From contig CM022368.1 in assembly GCA_011800155.1 (NCBI GenBank), positions 682,001 through 746,000 on the forward strand: DNA of 64,000 nucleotides, read 5' to 3'. The notes under the pieces are model-generated. The model did no database searches, was not told the origin of the DNA, and saw only the letters and a list, made by a program, of their open reading frames with translations. This document shows, in pieces, positions 22,985 to 33,662 of the stretch. The translations under genes and the position numbers were made by a program. This DNA is from Flammulina velutipes. Lineage: Eukaryota; Basidiomycota; Agaricomycetes; Agaricales; Physalacriaceae. Every line of letters starts with the position of its first letter. The first letter of the stretch is position 1.

Positions 22985-25125
22985 AGGGTCCAACGGACGT
23001 TGCCGGACGTCAACACTTTTTGTCACACACTCTCATGTCCTCAGTCCTCAGGCCTCAGTCTCATCGCCATATCACCAATAACTTATTCGGAATTGAAGGA
23101 ATGCTTATCTTTAATTTGAGAACTACAATACAGGCAGCATTACAAAGTGGCATTGTATTTGACTGCCAGTGACAAGTCAACGGACATCTTGCTGTACAAC
23201 TTGTCGGATCGCTACCTCGCAGCCACATTTCTGACTATAAATTTAATCTCCTCGTGGCCTGTTCGAAATCGTATAAAAGCTCAACTCGTCTGTTGAACGA
23301 CTGTACCAGCGGACATGGCTCGTATCCCCTCTGAAGCAGACTTGACATTCTCGACAACCGATGGGCTTACCTACCGTAGGAAGCTCTTTGGCTCTGAATC
23401 TGTATTTGCGTACGAATCTCAAAAGTAAGCTATCCATGGCTATCAGTCTCAGACGACGTCTAACCCGATTTCCAGCAGTGGTCAATTCTTTGCTTACGTC
23501 GGGATCTCAGTCGTCCTCCCAAGGTCGCTTTTTGAGGAAGACGTGCGCCGACGCGTCATAATCGCATGGATCCGCCTCAGACACACCGTCCCCGATATTG
23601 GGATGGGATGCAACGCCTCGATACACGACCCCCGAGATTTCTCATTCGAATATCAAGTGCCCCGCAATACAGCGGAGGCTGAGGAATGGGCAAAAAACAC
23701 CATCGTTTGGGAGACGTGTCAAACGACATTCCTCGAGAGGCAAAATCAAATGAACAACGAGTTTTGGGATGCAACGTCTGGCGTATGCATGTCCCGACTG
23801 GTGGTCGGGCGGCGCTCAGATACGGAGTACGACCTGTTGTGAGTACATCTATTTTCGTCAAATTCCAATTTCCATGCTTATAGTTAGTCTTCATGCGATG
23901 CATGCAGCTTCAGATGGACGAAAATCTCTGCAGTTACTCGACCTCTTTCTCAAGCACTTGAACGATGTTCTGAGATCAAGCAATCCTACTGGTATGTTGG
24001 AGGAACTAAACTGGGGTGAAGAAGTTGCCAGACTTGCGCCTGCCGCTGCGCTTCTAGCTGCTCGTATAGTCAATGAAATGTCAGGAGTTGGCGCCGTTGG
24101 CGCCGAACCCGCAGGTGAACCAGTACGAGACTCTCCCTGTTGTCTTTTGAGTAAGTAATTAAACAGCGAAAACCTAGACCCTCTTCAAACGAGCTTCACC
24201 CGAGAACCCGATGGACGAATCTGCGTATATCTGCCACTCACAAGATATCACTCTTTCTGAGATCGACACGAACAGATTACGCGCTGCATGTCAACGCCAA
24301 AAGGTTTCTGTAACAGGATTCCTTCTTGCTGCTATGTGTCTTTCAGAGGTGGAACAGAGTTTGGGTTCTCCCGGCAAGATCGAGAAAGCAGCGTTGTTGA
24401 ACTCGAAGCAGTACAAGGACTCGAGCGTGCATTATCAGCTAGTCAACGCGTACGATGTGGTGGGCGTTTTATTTTTATTTTCATGTTACTGTGACTGAAG
24501 CAGTTTAGAGAGGTTATTTTGGGCCCTATAGTAACCATGGTCCTGTGGGAACGCCCACAGTAGCTATTAAAGTGGCGTCCACGTTCGTACCGATGAAATT
24601 GATCCAGGGAGCTCTTCTCTTTGACGAAAGCTCATTCTCAATAATCCGGAGTGGACCAGGCTTTTGGCGTCTTGCCGAGTACACCAAGGAGCAAGTTCAA
24701 ATCGAGGCGCGAGTAAGTCACTGGTAGCCACCATTCACCTTGGAAAGTTATAGTTGACCAGATCACTTCCAGACAGGCATACGTGGCTTCCTTGCCAGTG
24801 AGTGCCGCACGGACTCGTCGATTCGAGGAGAGGCATTTGTGCCCTGGTCGGAAGCGATGTCTGGGAGCACTTTGACATCCATTGGAGACCTTCGGCTGCT
24901 TGGGCCTTTGCATCGCTGGTGGACAGACTCAGTTGATGGAGAGCACCTTACAGTTCAAGATATTGGAATCTCCTCCCGAACGCTTCGGGCCATGAAAGGA
25001 CATATGAGCTGGCAGTTCAAAGGACGCCTCACGATTCGTGTCAGGACAGGAGGGAAATGGACGACATCAGGGCAATTGGACGAGTATAATAAGGTGTTGA
25101 GAAGTTGGATTGATGATATCTTGCA
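22985..25125. repeat. Right arm of the large inverted repeat (acyltransferase copy 2 plus promoter)
   Basis: The arm matches 17384-19530 in reverse orientation, as described there. The stretch 22597-22984 between the esterase stop and this arm holds only AT-rich 3' sequence and no gene. Confidence 0.8.
23272..23278 (+). promoter_or_regulatory. TATA box of acyltransferase copy 2
   Basis: TATAAAA ends 36 nt before the ATG at 23315. The 40 bp between it and the ATG are nearly identical in copy 1, but the box itself is not present there. Confidence 0.55.
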
Positions 25126-25153
25126 AGACGGGTGGGCACGCTCTGCATTGTAG
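23315..25153 (+). CDS. HXXXD-type CoA-dependent acyltransferase / condensation-like protein, copy 2
   Basis: This is the inverted paralogue of 17372-19185, with the same exon plan and the same HAASDG motif (SLHAMHAASDGRK). Differences include an inserted G-A-V-G-A-E segment near residue 235 and a longer C-terminus (GWARSAL). At the fourth exon the codon equivalent to CAG has become TAG. This would be a stop if the old acceptor were used, but the new TAG itself supplies an acceptor (CCTAG then ACCCTCTTC) that restores the frame a few codons later. The gene therefore still looks coding. Function is inferred as for copy 1. Confidence 0.7.
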
Positions 25154-25648
25154 AAATTTGAATGGTTGATTTCTATATTGAACAACGAAAATAATTTAAA
25201 AGCACCCAGACATCTACTTCTCTGTACAAGATACGCACTATTTCTCGAGACTTGTTCTTTCATCCTGGTAGTGATCCATCTGAATGATCGAGGGTATGGT
25301 CACAAGCGGCGCCAATCCTTGGAACTGCTAAGTCGGCGCATCTGATGTTACTGATTGCAACATTTTTTGCCTTGTCGATAGGATCGTACATCCCTCATCC
25401 TATGAGTTGCATTCTCCACCTCCCCGGTCCACATGCACCCTTCAGCTCTTCCTCTGGCCAGGGAGAGATATCCTTCGAAGAGATACCCATCTATGAGTCA
25501 CACAAGCCTGTTGTCCCTAGTAGAACGCTATTTCGTCTTCCAGCTTGTGGCATCGCTATGGCGTAGGTTGTAGTACTTGATATATCTCGAGAACTATTCG
25601 ACAAATCAGCTTGGAAAGGCATTGAAATGGGTTAATAGATACCTTGAA
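25154..25648. other. Intergenic, no supported gene
   Basis: The region lies between convergent genes and contains only short open frames without recognisable content. Confidence 0.5.
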
Positions 25649-26461
25649 TCATCTCTTGGCACCATCAATGTACATTCCGACGTGCACCCTTGCTAGGCGA
25701 CCGATGTCAGCCTCGCTCAAATCCTTGACTTTCATCTGGGCTCTCAAGGCGAACATGACACCACGATAGATCATCTGGAATGTCTCCTTGTAGTCGGGAT
25801 TGTTCTTTGGGAGGGTGATACTTTTAGTGACGATTGCACGAATAAGATCCTTGTTCCGTCTCTCCAAACTAGGAGGCGGATCGGCGGGCACTTTGAACTC
25901 TGAATGTGACCGCTTTAAGGAAGAGGAAGACGATGCTGTATTCAGAGGGGGTCTGGGCGGAAATAAATCCTTGCCCTTCAAGCTGAGGACTGGGGGCGGC
26001 TTTCGCGGGATGGGATCGTCGGGGCGGGGGAGGACTTGGAGAGGCGGGGCGGGGATGATCCACGCTGCTGACAGTTGGATAATGTCGTCCGCAGACTTTG
26101 ACGCGTACAGAACGATGTTCGTCGCGTCTGTATCGCCGAGAGCGACGCGCACGCCCACAGCGAGGCCGTTGTCCTTGTCGAGGCAGAAGAGGCCCGTAAA
26201 ATAAGTATGCGAGAGGATAGCGTTTGGATGGACATCGAGGACAATCGGGGGGGATGCTTTTGCGTCAAAGTAGATGTCTGCGAGGGATACGACGGATATA
26301 AATCGGAGGGGGATGCCACGAAGTGATTCGAGTGCCAGAGCCAGTGGATTATGCAAGAGGGTGGCCTGGGCAGTGACAAGAGCAGAGAAGGTAAGTCCAT
26401 CGAGGACTAGGTTGGAGTCTGGCAGCGAGAGGCTCCCACGATACACCAGCCGCGCGCTCAT
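25649..26461 (-). CDS. Sld7-like replication-initiation factor (C-terminal domain type)
   Basis: An intronless frame of 270 residues. The N-terminal half is beta-rich (MSARLVYRGSLSLPDSNLVL...). The middle is a Pro/Ser-rich linker. The C-terminal 70 residues, with NKDLIRAIVTKSI, NPDYKETFQMIYRGVMFALR and a final short helix, resemble the Sld7 C-terminal domain. That domain mediates dimerisation of the Sld3-Sld7 complex, which recruits Cdc45 at origins. The assignment rests on my memory of this domain's pattern (fKe-f-x-x-yRGv-fALR) and has no other support. It is divergent with YIF1, only 85 bp between start codons. Confidence 0.5.
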   Translation of the reverse strand: MSARLVYRGSLSLPDSNLVLDGLTFSALVTAQATLLHNPLALALESLRGIPLRFISVVSLADIYFDAKASPPIVLDVHPNAILSHTYFTGLFCLDKDNGLAVGVRVALGDTDATNIVLYASKSADDIIQLSAAWIIPAPPLQVLPRPDDPIPRKPPPVLSLKGKDLFPPRPPLNTASSSSSLKRSHSEFKVPADPPPSLERRNKDLIRAIVTKSITLPKNNPDYKETFQMIYRGVMFALRAQMKVKDLSEADIGRLARVHVGMYIDGAKR

Positions 26462-26546
26462 TGTGGTTCGTGTTCAAAGTGCAGTTGGGTCACATGACGT
26501 GACGTCCGCAGACGTGTCATTTTAGTTTCTTACCATCACCATCACA
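26462..26546. promoter_or_regulatory. 85-bp divergent promoter between Sld7-like gene and YIF1
   Basis: Start codons at 26461 (minus) and 26547 (plus) are separated by 85 bp containing TGACGTGACGT, a CRE/ATF-like core repeated once. No TATA box is seen, as is common for housekeeping genes. Confidence 0.45.
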
Positions 26547-27716
26547 ATGAATTATGCGTCCGGCTCGAGCTCGCCGCCGCCACTGCGCCACCCAGTCCCG
26601 ACCCATCCGACGTCGATCCCAGAGCCACCCGTCACACCAGGCTCGCCGGATGGATACCAGCGATTTTCGTCTTCGCCACAGTATGCGCCACAGACAGTTC
26701 CCGCGTATCCCAGCTATCGTCCTCCGCCTCCACCTCAATTCCAGCAGCCACAACAACCACAAGCTCATGTACCCAATTTCTCTGGATGGGGCGTTGACGA
26801 TACTACTGCTCGTCTGGGATTCCAACTCGGGAATACAGCTGTCCAAGCGGGCCAGGACTATGTACAGAAGAATGTGTGTATTCCGATCCAAAGATAACAT
26901 CCTTCGCTAACATTCCATAGCTGAGTGGAGTTGTCCCTTTGGCCGGCCTCAAGCACAGATTCGACGTCTCGAATATGTATGTGCTCAACAAGCTCAAACT
27001 CGTCGTCTTTCCGTGGAAGCACAAGCCCTGGTCAAGGAGGATTTTGCGCTCGGAGCAGGGCACAGTCGAATGGTATCCTCCTCGAGACGACTTGAACAGT
27101 CCAGATCTCTATATCCCTCGTACGCATCTTCAACGACGTCTCTCACTCCCAGTACTCACCTAGATGCAACAGTCATGGCCATAATAACTTATATCCTCCT
27201 CGTCGCTTTCCATTCCGGCCGTCCCACAGTCCTCGGCGAATCCGCATCAAGTGCCTTTGCCGTCGTTCTCGTCGACTTTTGTTTCGTCTATCTTGGCTGC
27301 TACTTTCTCAATATACAAGGGTCTGGACATGCTCTTGATATCATTGCTTATTCAGGGTACAAATTCGTCGGGTACGCATACTCTTAAAACTCCTGTCCCT
27401 TCTCACTAGTATCCTCAGCGTCATCGCAACCATTCTGCCCGGCTTCTTCTTGGAGCGCACTCTCTGGAAGATGCTGGTGTTCCTCTATTTCTTCTTTGCG
27501 CACGCATTCTTTCTGGTAAGCCCTCTATTTTCAAATTTCTCGACGCTTTCCTGCACCTTGCTCCCACAGTTGCGCTCTCTGCGCTCTTTGGTCTTGATGG
27601 ACTCCAACACAAGTACATCGACTATAAGCTCTGCCTCTAGGAAGCGTCGTATAATGTTTTTGTTCTTGGAGGCTGCCTGTCAAGTTTTGTATATGGGAGC
27701 CCTCGCCCGTGTATAG
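26547..27716 (+). CDS. YIF1: YIF1 family protein (Yip1-interacting factor, HRF1 domain)
   Basis: The N-terminal 75 residues are Pro/Gln-rich. Then follow GWGVDDTTARLGFQLGNTAVQAG, the family's NKLKLVVFPWKHKPWSR segment, and about five membrane helices (ITYILLVAF, FAVVLVDFCFVYLG, FLYFFFAHAFFL, FLEAACQVLYMGAL). The protein ends in a short tail (LARV), normal for Yif1. Yif1 works with Yip1 and Yos1 in ER-to-Golgi vesicle transport. About four short introns are in phase. Length of about 330 residues is usual. Confidence 0.9.
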
Positions 27717-27884
27717 TGTGTGTGTTCTCTTGTAATTCCACTTGTTCCTTGTACCCGACAGCCTGAACCTTACCTGAAACTGGTCATATTCACATTATTC
27801 AGGTTGTAGGCTACGCTAGGAATTTGATACAGTGAAAAGGCAGAGACAAAAAGTTGCATTAGATCTTGTACTGTGCAATATATA

Positions 27885-29018
27885 CTACAACTTCGCACCG
27901 CCCAAAGACAAATCCTCAACATCAGTAAAGATATCAAAATTCCGTTGAAGCTCAATCTTCGTCGTGATCTTCATGAGAGAAAATCAATACCCAACATTGA
28001 CGCCACACAATAAAAGAAAGCACGTACCCCTCCTTTCGCAAACTCACACTTAGCCCTATGGTGCCTTCCATTCTTCCCTCCTCGCGTCTCGTCTCCCTCG
28101 TACGTCAACACTCCCACTGCCCCATCTTGCCAAAGCTTCCTAGGGTTAAACACCATCTTCCCAAACCCTCCCTCGGATAATCGCTGCACTTGCTCCCGTA
28201 GCAGCTCAGCGGGTATCCCAGCGAGCGTATGCAGAATATAATACTGCGGAGGCATAAACGTGATCTTGCGCTCGTTGAACAAAGAGAGCCACGCAGAGGG
28301 CGTCAGGAAGCGCGCTGATATCACTTCCTGTCCTCCATCTACAGATAGTAATAAATAGCCGGCACAAAAGAGAGAGACTGAGCGAGAGACAAACCAGGAG
28401 TTGGTATCTGCTCCGTCTTCTGGCCGGACGAGAATCCTACAGCTGAAGAGGAAGGGAGAAAAGTCACATAGAACCGGGCGTGGAATCGCCTAGTACATGT
28501 TATAGCAAAGGCATAGAGACATAACGACGACTTACCTCGGAGCCTCAACTGGTGTGATCCACTCAGTGAACGGTAACAGCAAGCCCAAGTCCGGCTCTAA
28601 TTTATACTGTTCAAGAAAAGCAGTAAATGTCTTCGTCTGCGAATGGATCGCGCGTCGCTCCTCTTCCAGTGGGATATCATCCAAGTTCAAGTTATTCCCG
28701 GACTGTGGCGAAGCCAAAAGCACCCCCGACTCCTCAAACGTCTCGCGGATGGCAGTCATCGGCAGAGACGCGTCTTGTTGCCCGTCATAATTGCCTCCAG
28801 GAAAGACCTAGTAGTAGGCTAGGCACAAGAACAAAAAGAACAGCGACGCAACGTACATGAACACCGGCGAAGGTACTGGCTGTGTGGTTCCGATGAACGA
28901 GCAAGACTTCATCACGTTCGTTAATCACAACCAAGCTCGCAGAAGGACGTGGCGCCACAGGCTTAGTTCCAGTCGACATTACACGGGAAAGTAAAGATAG
29001 AAGCCTGGATAAGCGCAT
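27885..29018 (-). CDS. Nudix hydrolase, NUDT19/RP2 type
   Basis: The start MRLSRLLSLLSRVMSTG is basic and hydrophobic like a mitochondrial presequence; a second ATG at 28978 (MSTGTKP) could give a cytosolic form. The core has SASLVVINERDEVLLVHRN, FPGGNYD, and RETFEESGVLLA, the Nudix box in the form typical of NUDT19, where the box is split by an insertion. A late exon has FYVTFLPSSS and VISARFLTPSAWL. The end is TDVEDLSLGGAKL. About six exons give about 290 residues. NUDT19-type enzymes hydrolyse CoA derivatives or capped nucleotides; substrate here is inferred. Confidence 0.8.
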
Positions 29019-29190
29019 TGCATACTTATGTATACTTACGATTCGCCGGAAATGATGGCGAGAGCAGCGTTTGAGCGCTTACCACGTCGCCGGAATAACC
29101 GGACCTCGCATTTAACGGTAAGAATTATGGATGTAGATAGATGTATACTACGTTGAGGAGCGCGAGTAAGATAAGAAGGTATAGAACCCG

Positions 29191-30792
29191 TCATCGTGGA
29201 AGGCCCTTTACAGCCTCTTTCCATTTCTATAGATTGTAATTAGCATCCAACGAAGAGGCGTCAACTCAAAGTACTCACGCTATGATCCACATCCCGTAGA
29301 TCCGGAGTGGCCGCAATAGACAGCATGTACAAGCCCAGTCTCTTAAGCTCTCTATCTTGCGTGGCTTCTGGTGTTGCAGCACCTTTGAACGCGTGGATCT
29401 TCAGACCTTCTCCCGGGTTGAGAGCAAAGTTTCGGGATAAGTCGTCTATATGGATAGTATTGCTGGCATCGCTATGTGACCAGACACATCAGGTGGATAA
29501 GACGCCGAGAGGGCGAGAGACGCTCACAACTGGGGTATCAAATTCCAGATAATCTGCAGCGGCTTGACGTGGTGTTGCCATGATTTCTTGTCTCGCTCGC
29601 CGAACACGCTGAACATACTGGTCTTGTCTAGTACTATTATACCCCGTGAGCATCACATAGCAGTGGGGATAGGGAGCCCTACCGAAAGATATCTAATTGA
29701 CTGGATTAGATATTGCACAGATCGAAGGACGAACGAACAAACCTGGTAGTTTTTACTAGCACCCACCATCTCTAATTCTACAAGCTTGGTTTCTAACCAG
29801 ATCCAACTGGTCTGCGACCTGGGCATTTGGTAAGCGGGCAAGTTACGTCTTTCAACCCCCAAACAAACCATATGCATACTGCAGATCGGTAAATACTCAC
29901 TTGCAAGGAGGAGAAAAGGAACTCACTGTCATAATAAGGGTATATGGCTTCCAGAAAGTCATGAAGCCCCGGGCGCGCGCATTCCGCAGGTGGAAGGCTC
30001 CCAGAGGTCAAGGGTTTCGTGTCCAAGATGGCTATCCAAGATCCAAGTCTATATGGTATGCACAAGACAACCGCAAGATCCAGACGCACTGTAATCGAGG
30101 TCTAGCACAACCAGTTTCTTCCCTGGTCGTACAGGATGTATAAAGTTGATCTTGGTAGACGCAGTGTGTTCGCGTATCTTGCGGATGTTTCTAGGATCAG
30201 AGAGGTATCGGTTAGACGCTGCAGTGGTATCTTCTAGGTCCAGGTCGTTGAACACATCTGGGAGGAACTCGAGAACTATAAGGAAGCACAAGTTAGACGG
30301 CACCAAGTGATCGTTGTGTACGCACCTGAAGGATCCTTGAGCTCGTCTCCTTCTGGCGTACCAACAAGCGAGAACTTCTTGCCCGCCACCAACTTGAGGT
30401 CGGCTATCCGTTCTTGGTCGGGCGGTAGCTTTCCCTTGACCAGTCCCAAGATCTTTTGCCTTTCAGCTGGCACACGCGTAAGATCATGTAATTTATCCTT
30501 CAAGTCATACACCCTGGAATGCCTCAGTAACGACGAACACGTTGATCAAGCACACGCACCTATCACTATCCGCAATCTCCAACTCGAATGACTTTCCAGA
30601 CCATGTAAAGATTAACTTTATCCAATTCTCAACGAATCCAGAGTCGTCGGGTTTGTCCTTTACGCCAACCGCGTTAGTACTGACAAAGTAACATCGTGCG
30701 CGGTGGCTCACCTCTAACTTTGTGACTTGAGCCAATTTACTGGTTTCTGTGTCATCTAAAGATACAGTTTGAATGGGAATAGGCGATTCCAT
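29191..30792 (-). CDS. Ubiquitin-like domain CTD phosphatase (UBLCP1-like)
   Basis: Residues of about 40-120 form a ubiquitin-like domain (IKLIFTWSGKSFELEI, DLKDKLHDLTRVPAERQKILGLVKGKLP, KFSLVGTPEGDEL). The FCP/SCP-type HAD phosphatase follows, with motif LDLDYTILDTKP (D-x-D-x-T, the nucleophile Asp) split by a short intron. Later comes SWIWLETKLVELEM. A late exon carries the Asp-rich IHIDDLSRNFALNPGEGLKI and ends KGLPR. In animals UBLCP1 dephosphorylates and down-regulates nuclear 26S proteasome; the same role is inferred. The gene is about 360 codons in nine or so exons, all in phase by eye. Confidence 0.85.
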
Positions 30793-30910
30793 TGTGGCGT
30801 CGTCGTTGTAACTTTAAGGAAAGAGGCTTGTCACATTACGTGACCGTGCGGCAGTCGCGTCGGGGCCACGTGGTTACTTAACGCGTACTTGAACGTCTCC
30901 AATCTCAATA

Positions 30911-31035
30911 GGGAGTATTAGCTGGCATCTGAAAGTGGTTTCAGCGATCAAAATCAGTCGAACGGTTAACACTCATTGGACGAGAAGGGGTTTTTTGTTG
31001 GCCAGAAGTACTTTCAGAACTCAGCTAATACTCCC
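30911..31035. mobile_element. MITE-like element, 125 bp, TA target duplication
   Basis: GGGAGTATTAGCTG at 30911 is repeated in reverse complement at 31022-31035. Similarity resumes after a 4-nt mismatch (CTGAAAGT on both sides), giving about 26-bp terminal inverted repeats. The element is flanked by TA on each side (30909-30910 and 31036-31037), as for Tc1/mariner-type insertion. It has no coding capacity. It sits between UBLCP1 and the 3' end of the metalloprotease gene. No second copy is seen in the window. Confidence 0.65.
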
Positions 31036-31115
31036 TAATGAATTGACATACATAGTTATTTAAACTTATTTTGACCCTAGTATATTCCTCGATACACATG
31101 AATTAGTAGTAATTT

Positions 31116-32357
31116 TCAAGGAGGGCTGACTTCACGGTATTCCTTCATCTCCCAAATCAATGCCTCAATCTGACCTCGTGTGAACTCATTGCGACAAGAA
31201 TCATCAGTATAATCCATATAGTTATCTTTCACGTCTCCGTTAGCTTATTACATTGACACCGATACTGAGAACGTACGAATAGAGTCCAAACCGGGAGCAT
31301 CAGGACATGAATCGCGTCCTATGGGACAACCACCAATCTCCGTAGGATACGCTTCCAGAGGCGTGTCGTGGACGTTGTCTTCGCTATATTCGCAGCCCCC
31401 ATCAAAGGTGTGGCCAAGACCAGCCCACTGTGATTAGAGTCAGTACTAAGAATTGATTCTTTAGTGGCGTGGGTTCAATTCTTACATGGCCTGTCTCATG
31501 AATTAGAATTTTTCCCTCATTGAAAACTGGGTTGTTTCCTCCAAGAAGGACTGTCTGATGAATGACGACTCCGTCATAGGGCACTCCATCGTGGGGTCGC
31601 AGTCCATTGTCTACGGTGAATTTAAGTTGGAACGGAATGGTCGACCACGCTACAACGGAATCATCCGTAAGCCTGTCAACGTGTTCAGCAGAACAGAAGG
31701 GAAGAACAGAGAGAGAGAGATAATATACCCGACAGCGTAGACGTTGAGGGCAGCCACGCCCCCTTGGCGAAGCGCAGTCTTCATATCTTGTTCGGTGGTC
31801 GAGCGTTCAGTGGCGTTGTAGTACCTTCAAAACGGAGTCAATAAGAAGACAATAATGGAGGAAAGATCATACAAACCAGGCGGCGTTGACAGTTCGCGTC
31901 GTCTGTACCAGGTCAAAGCTGAACCCAGTGGGCAGGAAAGCTGCATTTAATAGGACAATTTGAGCTTCAATAAGACGATCAGGATAATTTCCGCCCTCTT
32001 CTGTTTCGTCGGAGCTAATGACATGGAAGTAAAGCTATTCGGAGCGTTTAACACGTTGAGAAACGCGTAGAAAATCTGACATACGTCGAGAGGTGTTGTC
32101 GAGCCATTCTGTCGCCGAGACAACACGTCAGAATTTACGACGCGACGTTCCTTGAAATCTGCCATTGCGGCATGCATAGTACCCGGGTCAAGCTGAGTGC
32201 CACATCCCCTGAGAATGTGAAGGCTGCCAGTGAGTAAATTTGAAGCAAGTCGGCCAACTGTATCTTACTTGATCTTGATAGTACTTTTGAGAACAACGCT
32301 TGCGGCCAACGACAGAGCCATTGAGATTAGTATGTTGACAACGTTGGACGCCCGCAT
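31116..32357 (-). CDS. Secreted M43 (pappalysin/MEP1-type) zinc metalloprotease
   Basis: The start MRASNVVNILISMALSLAASVV is a signal peptide. The mature part begins GCGTQLDPGTM. The zinc site is HETGHWAGLGHTF (HEXXHXXGXXH), split by an intron after HETGH. It is followed by the Cys-rich GGCEYSEDNVHDTP segment and the M43 Met-turn region NYMDYTDDSCRNEFTRGQ. About seven short introns join in phase to give about 290 residues, normal for fungal extracellular metalloproteases. It digests extracellular protein; the natural substrate is unknown. The longer open frame to 32523 was rejected as start because intron signals and the signal peptide favour 32357. Confidence 0.88.
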
Positions 32358-33126
32358 CGTCAGGCGAAAAATAGTGCGGACAGAGGTGCTGAGAAGAGGA
32401 AAAACTTCGTCCTGTGTAGCGAGTTAGATAGTAAGTCCGAAACAACGAGGAAACTTCCCCACTTGACTGGGCCATGAGTATAAAGGTCAAGGATGAAACC
32501 CACGCGCCAAGACGTGCCATCATTGAAACCTCTGTGACATGTGGTCACTTTCTTCACGTATCTTACAGTATCTTACGGGCTCTGCGTTTGATATGTTCCG
32601 TTGGTAGAGAGCAATGTCCATTGTATACGTATTATATAGCTGTACAACATTACTCTCATACATATCGTTAGCGGAAACGGACCTAGTGTACTGCATCTGG
32701 TCGGAGGTGGTGATGTAATTATTATGCAGTAGGGTGACCTCTTTGCTTCGAACCATCATTAGCCCGCACGTCTCCAACTATCTTGGGCTACACCGCTGCA
32801 CACACATACACCATCATCACCACACACAGGCATGGCTTGATACCAACAATTGCAAGACTGAGAGCAACGTGCAGTACGGAGCAACCAGAGCAACCAGCAC
32901 AAGCCAGCGTCGTGTGGGTAGCATACAGGAAATGAGAAGAAAAGGTAGAGAGTTAGGAAGGTGGTATCATAATGCATATGCTACCTTGTTCTCAAATCAC
33001 TTTCTCCCCTAGTGTTCATTTTGTATTGTCCGTTACCGACGCGGCGTCGTTGACCACTGCCGCCGTGTTACCACCTAGTACCTACCACCCGCACCGCCGT
33101 GGCATCCGTGGCATCCGTCGTTACCA
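32358..33126. other. Intergenic, no supported gene
   Basis: Short unsupported frames only. There is a CA/CATCA-rich stretch near 32790-32830. No RNA gene recognised. Confidence 0.5.
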
Positions 33127-33346
33127 TGTAGATCTTGATACGACGACAAGACAAGGTAACATGCAAATACCAGCTGGCATCCGGACGTTCAGTTGTTATC
33201 ATCGACAAGAAAGTATATGTTAGTCACTTCCAGGCCGAGCGTACGAATGTCGGTTCAGTATTTTCAAAATTCGAACCACCCGTCAACGTCGACCAGAATG
33301 TCGATTTGCCAGAGGTGCCATGCATGGTAATACCTTATCATTTCAT
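33127..33346 (-). pseudogene. Truncated copy of the sulfite oxidase dimerisation-domain exons
   Basis: This 220-bp piece matches 43551-43790 inside the full sulfite oxidase gene in the same orientation. It reads YHAWHLWQIDILVDVDGWFEF, then NTEPTFVRSAW, and after the intron WYLHVTLSCRRIKIY. It keeps the intron, so it arose by DNA duplication and not from mRNA. A 23-nt deletion removes the equivalent of VRTWDSSN and shifts the frame, and the intron donor GTGAGT has become GTGACT. It is therefore a dead fragment. Confidence 0.8.
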
Positions 33347-33602
33347 GAGCGCTTAGGCCGAGCAGTGAGCACTTCCTCCGAAGGGGCGCAGAACATTCAA
33401 TGAAAGGTGACAAATCCCACAGGAGAGTAAGGATTGATTGGAACATATGATCAAATTTGAGTGTGGCGCACGATAAAAGCTTCCACCGATCACATGCCCT
33501 TTCTCGCTAAAGTTAAGCATTATCCTGCATTCTCTTATCTTTTAGTAGGGGAGGCGAGAGAGCTGCTGACCTCGGCTACTGGGATATCCGACTCCGGTTC
33601 GG

Positions 33603-33610
33603 TATAAATA
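33603..33610 (+). promoter_or_regulatory. TATA box of the SDR gene
   Basis: TATAAATA ends 52 nt before the ATG at 33663. Confidence 0.55.
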
Positions 33611-33662
33611 CCGGCGCACTACTGGGCAGGACCTCCGTGTTCAGCTCGCTCTCACTAGAACT

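Noticed and set aside
32188..32523. Start of the M43 protease at 32523
   Set aside because: The downstream ATG at 32357 gives a normal signal peptide and splices in phase into GCGTQLDPG.
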